Positions 17,798 to 25,961 of a stretch of DNA of 64,000 nt are shown piece after piece (the first letter of the stretch is position 1; the number at the start of each line of letters is the position of its first letter). Origin of the DNA: CALKZN01 sp050633785. Lineage in GTDB: Bacteria > Pseudomonadota > Gammaproteobacteria > Arenicellales > Arenicellaceae. A model generated the notes under the pieces. The model was not told the DNA's origin and ran no database searches. It saw only the letters and a list, made by a program, of their open reading frames with translations. The position numbers were made by a program, and so were the translations under genes. Where the stretch lies: positions 1 to 64,000 of the forward strand of contig JBOEHE010000044.1 of assembly GCA_050633785.1 (NCBI GenBank), written 5' to 3'.

Positions 17798-18607
17798 ATG
17801 AAATATATTGTTTTGCTGAGTGTACTCAGTGTATTTAACGTAAGTGTCTGGGCTGATCGTATTGACGATATAGTTGCCCGTGGGGAATTGCTTGTCGCGG
17901 TAAAAACGGATTATAAACCCTATGGCTATTTAAACGCAGAATCCAATATTGTTGGTATTGAACCGGAGCTGGCAGCAGATGTTGCGGACAAGTTGGGTGT
18001 AAAACTGGTGTTGGTATCGGTGGTTTCATCAAACCGCATGGAGTTTGTGTCTTCGGGTAAGGTGGATCTTATGATTGCAACCATGACTGATAAACCCGAT
18101 CGACGTAAAGTTGTTCTAACAAGTGACCCTAACTATTATTCTTCTGGGACTAATGTGATTGCCCGAAAGGACTTGGATTTGAATCAGTGGCAAGATCTAT
18201 TTGGCAAAACAGTCTGTGGTGTTGACGGTGCTTTTTACAATCAGTCCACGCAAGAAACGTATGGCGCTGAAATATTGACTTTCAAAACCACACAGGGTGC
18301 ATTAGCTGCATTGAAACTTGGCAAGTGTTCTGCCTTCGTGTTTGATGATTCTTACATTGCTGGGCTACTGACGGACACTGAATTAGCTTCTGTCTATGAA
18401 ATGCCATTCGAGACCATTGATGATGCACCCTGGGCTCTGGCTGTGGGTAAAGGAGAGGATCGATTCCATACTGTTATGAATGAAATGATTGTCGATTGGC
18501 ATAAGACCGGCCGTATTTTAGGGTTAGAGGCCAAATACGGTATCAAAAATACTTCTTTTGCGGTTCGAATGCATCAGAAGTATAACGAAATATTGAAAGT
18601 TCATTAA
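17798..18607 (+). CDS. Second amino-acid ABC substrate-binding protein (paralogue)
   Basis: A 269-aa periplasmic SBP_bac_3 protein. The ATG at 17798, with AGGAG eight bases upstream and a clean signal peptide (MKYIVLLSVLSVFNVSVWAD), is preferred to an upstream in-frame start at 17726 that would overlap the TRAP gene. It is the paralogue of the 13303-14145 protein, with matching SSNRMEF, DLMIATMTD and NYYSSGTNV segments. It may feed the same permease with a different ligand. Confidence 0.88.
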   Translation: MKYIVLLSVLSVFNVSVWADRIDDIVARGELLVAVKTDYKPYGYLNAESNIVGIEPELAADVADKLGVKLVLVSVVSSNRMEFVSSGKVDLMIATMTDKPDRRKVVLTSDPNYYSSGTNVIARKDLDLNQWQDLFGKTVCGVDGAFYNQSTQETYGAEILTFKTTQGALAALKLGKCSAFVFDDSYIAGLLTDTELASVYEMPFETIDDAPWALAVGKGEDRFHTVMNEMIVDWHKTGRILGLEAKYGIKNTSFAVRMHQKYNEILKVH

Positions 18608-19057
18608 GTTGTTGCTTAAGCTTGAGTTTCGTTTTTAACCAAGTAGATATCTATGACCAATAAGTTCTTAAAATAGGTTGAAATTTGGTGAACTATTAGG
18701 GTGTTCGCTTGTTGAGTATCAAGGCGCGAGACAGCTCTGCCTTATGCCTGTAGTCTCATTTTTCTGCTTCGACTAATCATAGGAGGGCTTAAGATTCATG
18801 AGACAGAAGTTTTGAAAAAACTAACGAAAGTTATATATCCATTTCCATTCTTCGCGGGTAAATTGAGCAGCATGAGGTGGGGGAAGCAGTCATGTCAGTG
18901 GAGTCCAGTCTCATTAAGATGATGGAAATATTTTTTATAATACAGAATGTTTCTATCTAACTAAAGGAAGGTTTCGGTCTTCTTGATCACTCTTCGGTTG
19001 CGGTATGTTTTATCGTTGTCTGGGGAGTAAATATAACTTTAAAAACAGGTGATTATT
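18608..19057. other. Upstream region of the second T3SS operon
   Basis: About 450 bases without an established gene. It holds GTCTCAT (about 18754) and ATGAGAC (about 18799) as a weak inverted repeat. A 22-codon ORF at 18892-18960 (begins MSVESSL) has a strong GGTGGGGGAAG ribosome site and could be a leader peptide. The T3SS operon promoter probably lies here, but no clear -35/-10 pair was identified. Confidence 0.4.
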
Positions 19058-19255
19058 ATGGATCCAGTAGCAGCACATAACGCAGCGGCAGCAGCGATAG
19101 CACAAGCAACGGAGTTATCAACTAAAATGACAGTTCTGACTGTAAAAGCTCAAGGTATTAATCAGTCTAACAATGCGATGCAAAAAGCGGCAGAAGCTCA
19201 AACTAACAATTCTAATCAAGGATCGCGAGCAACAGCTGATACTGCCAGAGCTTAA
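19058..19255 (+). CDS. Small Ala-rich protein heading the T3SS operon
   Basis: A 65-aa protein of no recognised family. The start is the ATG at 19058 with AGG eight bases upstream; a GTG at 19049 is possible. Residues 3-37 are strongly helical and Ala-rich (AAHNAAAAAIAQATE). The C-terminal half is Asn/Gln/Thr-rich and likely disordered. It is first in the T3SS locus and separated from the next gene by a 530-base gap, the usual position of highly expressed needle or pilus subunits (SctF, HrpA). The needle assignment is inference; the canonical needle C-terminus is not seen. Confidence 0.55.
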   Translation: MDPVAAHNAAAAAIAQATELSTKMTVLTVKAQGINQSNNAMQKAAEAQTNNSNQGSRATADTARA

Positions 19256-19787
19256 ACTCTTGGCATCAGCATTAAGGAAGTTTTCGCATGGATGCGTATC
19301 CTTTTTATAAATTTCGATAAATTTTCGCAAAATAACATCAGATATTAAGCTCATCGAAAATGAGTTTTTATGTAACTATTTGTTTTTTGACTTGTCTTGT
19401 GCCTGCTTTAAATATTTTACAACTGTCTAAGTTAAGAAAACCTTCTAGGTCTGTAACTTCCCGGATTCTCTAGCGGAAAAATTACCGATATACACTGTGC
19501 TTTTGTACCGATAGAACCTAATGTATGGACTTTAGGTTCTTTGGCTAAAGTTATTAGGCCGGTTTTATGTTCTCGCTAGAACTGATTTCTTTGAACTTCT
19601 CTCATTAGACTACAACGTTCCAATTTTATGAAAGCTTATTTAATAAGGAGACTGTTTATTGTTAAGCGTTCCTTTGTGGTTTGTCGCCCCATAATTGGAT
19701 TTTTTTATCTTATATTTTTAAATCTAAGAATTTGGCCATCTATATAGAAAGTAATACTTAAACAACAACTATCATGAGTGTGGGGCT
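19256..19787. other. Gap with hairpin and direct repeats inside the T3SS locus
   Basis: 532 bases without a convincing gene. A 9-bp perfect stem (AGAACCTAA at 19513-19521 with TTAGGTTCT at 19532-19540, 10-base loop) lies just after two direct copies of TACCGATA (19483-19490 and 19506-19513, start-to-start distance 23). This could be an attenuator that reduces read-through from the small first gene, or a regulator-binding site upstream of sctI. Neither is shown. Confidence 0.4.
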
Positions 19788-20291
19788 ATGACTGATTTAG
19801 CGGGTAATCACCCGGATATGATTGCACAAGTAAAGCAGGATTTTGTTTCTGCAAGTGAACAGACGGTGAGTAATTGGGATGTAGCTCGATTTGAGCAAAT
19901 TTTAGCACAAGAAACGGCTGCAATTAATCCAGTAAACAGCAAAGATACGGCGGCAAAAATGTCTCTGGATAAATTATTCGAAACTATTGGATTGGTGGAC
20001 GTTAATAAACAATCTACTCTTAAATCTTTTCAGAACCTTGTGAATGAAGCGGTTGATAAAAATTCTCATTTAAAGACTCTTATGAACGGAGAAAACGCCA
20101 CTGGTAAGTCTCTTGATGAGAATGAGCGGTTCGAAATTGTGGTGAATCAGATGAATGAAATGTCGCTGAGCCAAACGAAGGTAACGCAAGCATCGATTCA
20201 ACATATGAGTGCCTTAGCCAAGAGCAAGTGGGTGAAATCGATTGCTGAGGCGGCCGTAAACAGCGTGAAAAATACTATAACTCGCACTTGA
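19788..20291 (+). CDS. sctI: Probable T3SS inner-rod protein SctI
   Basis: A 167-aa soluble helical protein. The N-terminal half is acidic and polar. The C-terminal 50 residues (NQMNEMSLSQTKVTQASI onward) form an amphipathic helical pair like that of SctI/YscI inner-rod subunits, which polymerise inside the basal body and connect the export gate to the needle. It is immediately upstream of sctD and sctJ. It is longer than typical SctI (about 110-150 aa), and the family is weakly conserved, so a fused needle/rod function remains possible. Confidence 0.6.
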   Translation: MTDLAGNHPDMIAQVKQDFVSASEQTVSNWDVARFEQILAQETAAINPVNSKDTAAKMSLDKLFETIGLVDVNKQSTLKSFQNLVNEAVDKNSHLKTLMNGENATGKSLDENERFEIVVNQMNEMSLSQTKVTQASIQHMSALAKSKWVKSIAEAAVNSVKNTITRT

Positions 20292-20313
20292 TAGTTAGCG
20301 GATTATTGTGAAT

Positions 20314-21663
20314 ATGAAGCATTTATCATTTGATGAAGATACCCATTCTGTAGAGGCATCCCTTTCTCACTATGTTTTAAAAGTGTTATCTGGGCCTCAT
20401 CTGGGCGCAGAACTCATTTTGTCGGAAGGCAGTTACAGCATTGGTAAAAGTGACGACTGTGACCTGATTTTTCAGGATGAAATGATACGAGATAATCACG
20501 CCCGTTTAAGAGTGCATAAAAGCGGTCTGGTGATTACTCAATTAACGGAACAGCCATTGTTGATAGAGGGCGAACCTACTCATAAAGACACGCCTCAGCA
20601 GTTGCAGGAATACCAGCTTATCACTCTGGGAGGAACCCGTATGGCAATTGGTCGGTCGGGAAAGGGGTGGGAACAGGTAGATAAAAAGCTAGTATTGCTG
20701 GCTGCTAATGGACCATTAGAACACGTAGTGATTGCGCTGGATAACTGGCTCAAAAAATACTTTAACCGTGATTCTCTTGATCCAAACAAAGTATATATTA
20801 CATTGGCTTTATTGGTATTTATGATCTTAGCGCTGTGGTTATTATCAGGTCCTGAAAAAGGCTATATCCCGCTGAGCTCTGATGAACAATTGACTAAAGT
20901 AAATGACGTGCTGTTGCAGGAAAAGGCAACAGACGTGAATGTTTCTAAAGGTGAGACTGGTGCTATCGTATTGTCTGGTTATACCGAAACTGAATTACAA
21001 ATCAGCTTGATTAATCGCCAGCTGACCCAGAACAACATAAGTGTAGAGTTGCACCTTATTTCTGCCGAATATTTGGCTGACTCCTTTAAGGATCTTGCCG
21101 CCTCTTTAGGGTTTAAACAGCTTGTGGTCGATCATGCTGAAAGCGGCCATATCAGTGTCAGTGGCTATGTGAGCGATTGGGGGCAATGGCAGCAATCAAA
21201 GGTCTTGCTTAATCGAGATATTGCGGGCTTGCAGTCCATCGACGACCAGCAGTTGGAAGATATCACCGCTCGCAGTAGAGCATTCAAAGTGATGTTGGCT
21301 GCCAGTGAACTGGATAAAAAACTCACGCTATTGCCGCAAGTGGATAAAAATCAGATTCTGGTTCTAGGTGCTATTAATGAGCAGGAAGTGGTTAGATGGA
21401 GTCAGGTATTAAAAGAGTTTACAGATCGCTTTTCTGAAAATCCAAAGGTTGTCAGCAAATTGGATAATACTCAAACAGTATTGGATATGACATTGGATGC
21501 TGTCTATATTAATGGCGATGAACGCTATGTGGTTTTCGATAAAGATAAAAAATATGCGCAAGGGGAAAGCTTGGAAAATGGTTATCAGCTGAAGGACATT
21601 TCTCTGGAAAAAATTATTTTACTCAGCAGTGATGGTCGAGAGTATGAATATCTTATTCAATAG
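20314..21663 (+). CDS. sctD: T3SS inner-membrane ring protein SctD
   Basis: About 449 aa. The N-terminal FHA-like domain (about residues 20-110; ILSEGSYSIGKSDDCDLIFQD and NHARLRV) is cytoplasmic. One membrane segment follows (about residues 163-184, VYITLALLVFMILALWLLSG). The periplasmic part carries three ring-building modules. This is the YscD/PrgH architecture of the outer ring of the inner-membrane basal body. The ATG at 20314 is chosen; a GTG at 20308 is equally close. Its partner SctJ follows after 12 bases. Confidence 0.88.
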   Translation: MKHLSFDEDTHSVEASLSHYVLKVLSGPHLGAELILSEGSYSIGKSDDCDLIFQDEMIRDNHARLRVHKSGLVITQLTEQPLLIEGEPTHKDTPQQLQEYQLITLGGTRMAIGRSGKGWEQVDKKLVLLAANGPLEHVVIALDNWLKKYFNRDSLDPNKVYITLALLVFMILALWLLSGPEKGYIPLSSDEQLTKVNDVLLQEKATDVNVSKGETGAIVLSGYTETELQISLINRQLTQNNISVELHLISAEYLADSFKDLAASLGFKQLVVDHAESGHISVSGYVSDWGQWQQSKVLLNRDIAGLQSIDDQQLEDITARSRAFKVMLAASELDKKLTLLPQVDKNQILVLGAINEQEVVRWSQVLKEFTDRFSENPKVVSKLDNTQTVLDMTLDAVYINGDERYVVFDKDKKYAQGESLENGYQLKDISLEKIILLSSDGREYEYLIQ

Positions 21664-21675
21664 TTAGCGGTAATA

Positions 21676-22437
21676 ATGATAATGCTTAATTTCATAAAAA
21701 TTACAGGAATTATCCTGCTAGTGACTTTGCTAGCCTCGTGTAAAAAAGATCTCTATTCTGGTTTATCTGAGCGCGATGCCAATGAAATGCTTTCAGTGCT
21801 GGTCAAAAGTGGTATTGATGCAAGTCGTGCAGTTGATAAAAACGGATTACTGAAAATACAAGTAGCTGATGACAGTTTTGCTCAATCAGTTGATGTGCTT
21901 AAACAATATGGTTATCCCAGAGAGCAGTTTATTTCTATGGGGGAAGTGTTCAAAAAAGAAGGATTGATATCATCGCCTCTGGAAGAAAAAGCGCGTTATA
22001 TCTATGCCTTATCTCAACATATATCAGAAACCTTGACTCAAATTGATGGTGTGATCACTGCCAGAGTTAATATTGTGTTGCCCAAAGATGATCCTTTTGC
22101 TGATGAAATTAACCCGGCTTCGGCATCGGTTTTCATTAAATACGACCCCCAAACTAACTTATTGAAAAATAAATCGGATATTAAGTTAATAGTTGAGAAA
22201 AGCATCGAAGGCATTAGTTATGAAAAAATCAGTGTGGTGATGCTGCCTGCTGAATTTAAGAATTTACTGAATACCGTACAGGCTTCGTCTGCCAGTAGCC
22301 TGCAGCAGTCAAAATTGGCTTGGCTGGTGATCGGGGCTATCGCTGTGTTATTAGTCTTCATTGGTTTGGCAGCGCTGCGGGGTAAATCGACAAAGAAATC
22401 CATGGACCTACTTTTAAAAGAGAAAATAAAGAGTTAG
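21676..22437 (+). CDS. sctJ: T3SS inner-membrane ring lipoprotein SctJ
   Basis: A 253-aa lipoprotein of the YscJ/PrgK/FliF family. Lipobox LLASC with Cys at residue 22, then KKDLYSGLSERDANEML. The two ring modules include LEEKARYIYALSQHISETL and VNIVLPKDDPFAD, both diagnostic. A C-terminal membrane helix (about residues 214-234) is present. It forms the inner basal-body ring with SctD around the export gate. Confidence 0.95.
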   Translation: MIMLNFIKITGIILLVTLLASCKKDLYSGLSERDANEMLSVLVKSGIDASRAVDKNGLLKIQVADDSFAQSVDVLKQYGYPREQFISMGEVFKKEGLISSPLEEKARYIYALSQHISETLTQIDGVITARVNIVLPKDDPFADEINPASASVFIKYDPQTNLLKNKSDIKLIVEKSIEGISYEKISVVMLPAEFKNLLNTVQASSASSLQQSKLAWLVIGAIAVLLVFIGLAALRGKSTKKSMDLLLKEKIKS

Positions 22438-22446
22438 GCATTAGCG

Positions 22447-23058
22447 ATGAATGACAGTCGGAATTATCAATTTTTACTCTTTTCTCTTTCCCCAAGTTCG
22501 TATATTCATCCATCTTGGTTGGAAACTATGCAAATTGACAAAATTTTTTCTTGGGAGGGTGGGCCAGTCAATAAAGATAAATTGCTGTCCGAGTTTTTAT
22601 TCGGGCAGAGTAACTTGAAACATATTGATTTTGAGTCTTTTTCTCAAGAAGAAAAAAATGTGCTGATACTTGATCCCCAAAGCACCAAGTTGTTGGTTTC
22701 TTATTTGGGAATATTCTTTTGTCAGGATTTATTAAAAAGACACATTTTAAAAAGTCAGGTAATGGCCATAAAGTCAGATTTTGGTAAGGATGCGTATTCA
22801 TTTGGCTTGAAGAAAGCGCCGTATTTACTGAAAAACAGGAATATCATTTTTCCTGATAATAAGAATAGTTTGAACGTTGGTGGTGAAATTGTTGCTTATG
22901 GCATGACTTGTTTGCAGGCTTATCTAGCGCTTTATGCAGACGATGTTCAGAAAAGAGTATTCTGGAAATTACCCAGTCATTGGCAAGCGAATGATTATGA
23001 TATTTCCAGAGATAATGCCGTGAGTCTTATTAATGCAATATTGCAGGAGGTCAAGTAA
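22447..23058 (+). CDS. sctK: T3SS sorting-platform protein SctK
   Basis: A 203-aa cytoplasmic protein. SctK/YscK links SctD to the SctQ pods of the sorting platform and is one of the least conserved components. Supporting points are its exact position between sctJ and sctL, the size (about 200 aa) and the C-terminal KLPSHW motif typical of the family. Its stop overlaps the sctL start by one base. Confidence 0.75.
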   Translation: MNDSRNYQFLLFSLSPSSYIHPSWLETMQIDKIFSWEGGPVNKDKLLSEFLFGQSNLKHIDFESFSQEEKNVLILDPQSTKLLVSYLGIFFCQDLLKRHILKSQVMAIKSDFGKDAYSFGLKKAPYLLKNRNIIFPDNKNSLNVGGEIVAYGMTCLQAYLALYADDVQKRVFWKLPSHWQANDYDISRDNAVSLINAILQEVK

Positions 23059-23675
23059 TGGCTGATTTTGTTGAGTTCGGGGATATAAGCATAGAGCCCA
23101 CAACGAAAGTAGTAAAAAAAGAAGTTTATGCCAAATATATGGAAGCTGAAGAATTGGTGAGTAAGGCCTATGACGAAGCTAAGCAAATTCAAAAAATGTC
23201 GTCAGCTCGTTATAAAAAACAAAAACAGGACGCAAAGATGGCAGGTCTGGAAGAGGCCAAAATAGAGTTGGATAAAAAAATGATTGATTTATCCAATAAG
23301 GCAATAGAAAACCTCAAAGGAATTGAACAGTCTGTTGCCGATGTTGTCAGTTGTTGCGTTAAATCCATTATTGGTGATATCGATAACGAGCGACTTATTG
23401 CTAAAGTGGTCGCAAAAAAAATAGTGGATTTACAACAGGGAAAATCGTTTACCGTCACTGTGAATCCGGTTAATGATGAACAAGCAATTCGACGCTATCT
23501 TGTTGATCATTTGGGTATTGAGAATTTCTCTTTAAAACAAAATGTTTCTTTACAGACAGATCAACTGATTATTGATGCTGCTCTGGGGGCCATTAATACG
23601 ACTATTGAAAGAGAAGTCTTGATGGTAACCGATGAAGTTAAGGAAAGCAGTTTTCAATTGGGACGGGCGATTTGA
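23058..23675 (+). CDS. sctL: T3SS stator protein SctL
   Basis: A 205-aa cytoplasmic protein of the YscL/FliH family, which holds the SctN ATPase and connects it to SctQ. The N-terminal half is a charged coiled coil (about residues 20-90). The C-terminal domain resembles FliH/V-ATPase E subunit (IIGDIDNERLIAKVVAKKIV, VTVNPVNDEQAIRRYL). It overlaps the next gene in TGATG. Confidence 0.88.
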   Translation: MADFVEFGDISIEPTTKVVKKEVYAKYMEAEELVSKAYDEAKQIQKMSSARYKKQKQDAKMAGLEEAKIELDKKMIDLSNKAIENLKGIEQSVADVVSCCVKSIIGDIDNERLIAKVVAKKIVDLQQGKSFTVTVNPVNDEQAIRRYLVDHLGIENFSLKQNVSLQTDQLIIDAALGAINTTIEREVLMVTDEVKESSFQLGRAI

Positions 23676-24004
23676 TGGTGTTGGTTGCTTCGGTAGACTT
23701 AGATGGTAAGAAAATTATTCAGGTTTCTGGGGATATTGCTTATGCAAATCTGGATGATTTTAGGGGGGGACTATTCCGGTCTATCGAAGCGGCTGCATCA
23801 ATGGTGTTGTTGGACATGAGTGCAGTGAAATCAATCACTGCTGATGGCATGCAAGTCGTCTTGGACATGTATGCACAGTATTCTCAGAGCCATGAAATTT
23901 TGATTATCAACCCCTCTGAGGCTGTTAATACATTATTACTGTTAACGGGTTTGAACAACCTTATGCCGATTAGCCATCGATCTGATCACCGGGGTGTGCA
24001 TTAA
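23675..24004 (+). CDS. STAS-domain protein inside the T3SS operon
   Basis: A 109-aa single STAS domain (anti-sigma antagonist fold). The ATG at 23675, within TGATG overlapping the sctL stop, is chosen over a TTG at 23672. Seen are IIQVSGDIAYANLDDFRGGL, the phospho-site region VLLDMSAVKSITADGMQVVL with a Ser/Thr pair near residues 54-56, and a helix that would pack against a partner. STAS proteins act as switches bound by serine kinases or anti-sigma factors. It sits between sctL and sctV, which is unusual, so it may regulate expression or assembly. No partner kinase is in the window. Confidence 0.85.
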   Translation: MVLVASVDLDGKKIIQVSGDIAYANLDDFRGGLFRSIEAAASMVLLDMSAVKSITADGMQVVLDMYAQYSQSHEILIINPSEAVNTLLLLTGLNNLMPISHRSDHRGVH

Positions 24005-24005
24005 A

Positions 24006-25961
24006 ATGTTTTCCGTCAATTTATCCCGTTATCAGGAACTTGTGCCTCGGCTAACTCGCCGCAACGATGTGGTGTTGGCGATATTTTTGGCGACGATTGT
24101 GGTTATGATGGTGCTGCCGATGCCAACCGTGGCGGTCGATGTGCTGGTGGCTATTAATATCAGTATTGCCATCGCATTGATGATGATTGGTGTCTATTTG
24201 TCATCGCCGCTGAAATTTTCATCGTTTCCTACTGTGTTGTTGTTGACGACACTTTTTCGTCTGGCACTATCTATTACTACGACACGTTTGATTTTATTGC
24301 AGGCGGATGCTGGCGATATCATCACGACCTTTGGTGATTTTGTGGTTGGAGGCAATATTGTTGTTGGAATTGTGGTTTTTTTGATCATTACTCTGGTGCA
24401 GTTTATTGTTATTACCAAAGGTTCGGAGCGGGTGGCGGAGGTGGCAGCCCGTTTTTCTCTGGATGGAATGCCCGGCAAACAAATGAGCATCGATGGTGAT
24501 TTGCGAGCGGGCACTATTGATACAGAACAGGCATCTCAACGACGTAAATTACTCGAAAAAGAGAGCCAGCTTTATGGATCTATGGATGGTGCCATGAAGT
24601 TTGTTAAAGGCGATGCCATCGCAGGTATTTTTATTATCTTAATTAATATTATTGGCGGTATCTCTGTCGGTACTCTGCAGCAAGATATGGATTTGGGTGA
24701 TGCTGTACACATTTACACAATCCTGACCATTGGTGATGGCCTGGTGACACAAATACCAGCGTTATTTATTGCCATTACTTCTGGAATTATAGTGACTCGG
24801 GTCACTTCGGGAAGAAACAAAAATCTGGGTCAGGAAATTGGTGATCAAGTATTTGCCCAACCCAAAGCACTGTTGATTGGTTCTGTGGTTATTTGTGCAT
24901 TTGCTTTAGTGCCGGGATTTCCTTCAGTGACTTTTGTTTTTATCGCCTTGCTAATGGGCTTTATCGGTTTCGTGTTGCAGAGATCTACCACGCAGGCACA
25001 GCAACAAAGTGGCGAGTCTTTTCAGAAAACTAATATGGCGGAAATTTTGGATGAAGATGAGTTCTCGGGTGCTGAAAGCCAGCAAATTATTGCCACTCCA
25101 TTGGCCGTTGAGTTTTCTATGAATTTGTCCGAAAGGATAAATGACTCTTATTTAAAGAAGGATATTAATCTTTTAAAAAAATCCTTTGAGAAAAAATCAG
25201 GTATTCCTTTTCCTGAAATTGTTATGCGTTATGCCCCTCAAGACCAAGATGATAAATACAGTATTTTGCTGAATGAAATCCCGGTCAAAGAAGGAAACTT
25301 TGATAATAATGAACAATTAATCGAAACCATTGATGAACTGCTGCACCAGAACTTAGATGAGTTCGTCAATATACAGCAAGCCAGTTTTTTGATTGAAAAA
25401 TTAAAGTCGTCGAGCCCAGAGCTGGTGCGCGAAGTACAGAGCGCAATAACCTTGCCCACAATCAGCTTGATTTTGAAAAACTTGGTTGCCGAAAGTCTGC
25501 CGATTCGGGACTTACGTACTATTTTGGAAGCCATGGTACGTAAAGTAAAAGAGACCCATGACCCGCAACTGATTACCGAAGCGGTTCGTCTGTCATTAAG
25601 CCGACAGATTGCGTATTCCTTTGGCGGCATGGAAAAAAACATTAATGCTATCTTGCTTGAAACTGATGTAGAAACGGCCTTTTACAGCCAGGTTCCAACT
25701 GAAGAAAATGCAGAAGTTATGCCTTTGTCTGATGATTTTCAAAAGGCGTTAATCAATATGGTTGATAGTGTTGTCACGAATTGGGATTCTGCTAAAAAAA
25801 TGCCAGTCATAATTGTTTCTGCTGAAGTGCGTAGGTTTGTTGCGGACATGTTGCGATCTCATAACTGCCGGATTAGGGTTTTAGCTTATGAAGAAATTAC
25901 CAGTGATATCCATATTGATATCGTTGATACAGTACAGCTCAAGGTAGGTGGTTTTTCTTAA
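24006..25961 (+). CDS. sctV: T3SS export gate protein SctV
   Basis: A 651-aa protein of the FHIPEP family. About eight membrane segments fill residues 20-320. The FHIPEP signature is visible as RFSLDGMPGKQMSIDGDLRAG (split here; residues about 147-167). The C-terminal cytoplasmic domain (about 340-651) forms the nonameric ring that docks chaperone-substrate complexes. The ATG at 24006 is chosen, one base after the STAS stop, with GGGGTG upstream. It overlaps sctN in TAATG. Confidence 0.97.
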   Translation: MFSVNLSRYQELVPRLTRRNDVVLAIFLATIVVMMVLPMPTVAVDVLVAINISIAIALMMIGVYLSSPLKFSSFPTVLLLTTLFRLALSITTTRLILLQADAGDIITTFGDFVVGGNIVVGIVVFLIITLVQFIVITKGSERVAEVAARFSLDGMPGKQMSIDGDLRAGTIDTEQASQRRKLLEKESQLYGSMDGAMKFVKGDAIAGIFIILINIIGGISVGTLQQDMDLGDAVHIYTILTIGDGLVTQIPALFIAITSGIIVTRVTSGRNKNLGQEIGDQVFAQPKALLIGSVVICAFALVPGFPSVTFVFIALLMGFIGFVLQRSTTQAQQQSGESFQKTNMAEILDEDEFSGAESQQIIATPLAVEFSMNLSERINDSYLKKDINLLKKSFEKKSGIPFPEIVMRYAPQDQDDKYSILLNEIPVKEGNFDNNEQLIETIDELLHQNLDEFVNIQQASFLIEKLKSSSPELVREVQSAITLPTISLILKNLVAESLPIRDLRTILEAMVRKVKETHDPQLITEAVRLSLSRQIAYSFGGMEKNINAILLETDVETAFYSQVPTEENAEVMPLSDDFQKALINMVDSVVTNWDSAKKMPVIIVSAEVRRFVADMLRSHNCRIRVLAYEEITSDIHIDIVDTVQLKVGGFS

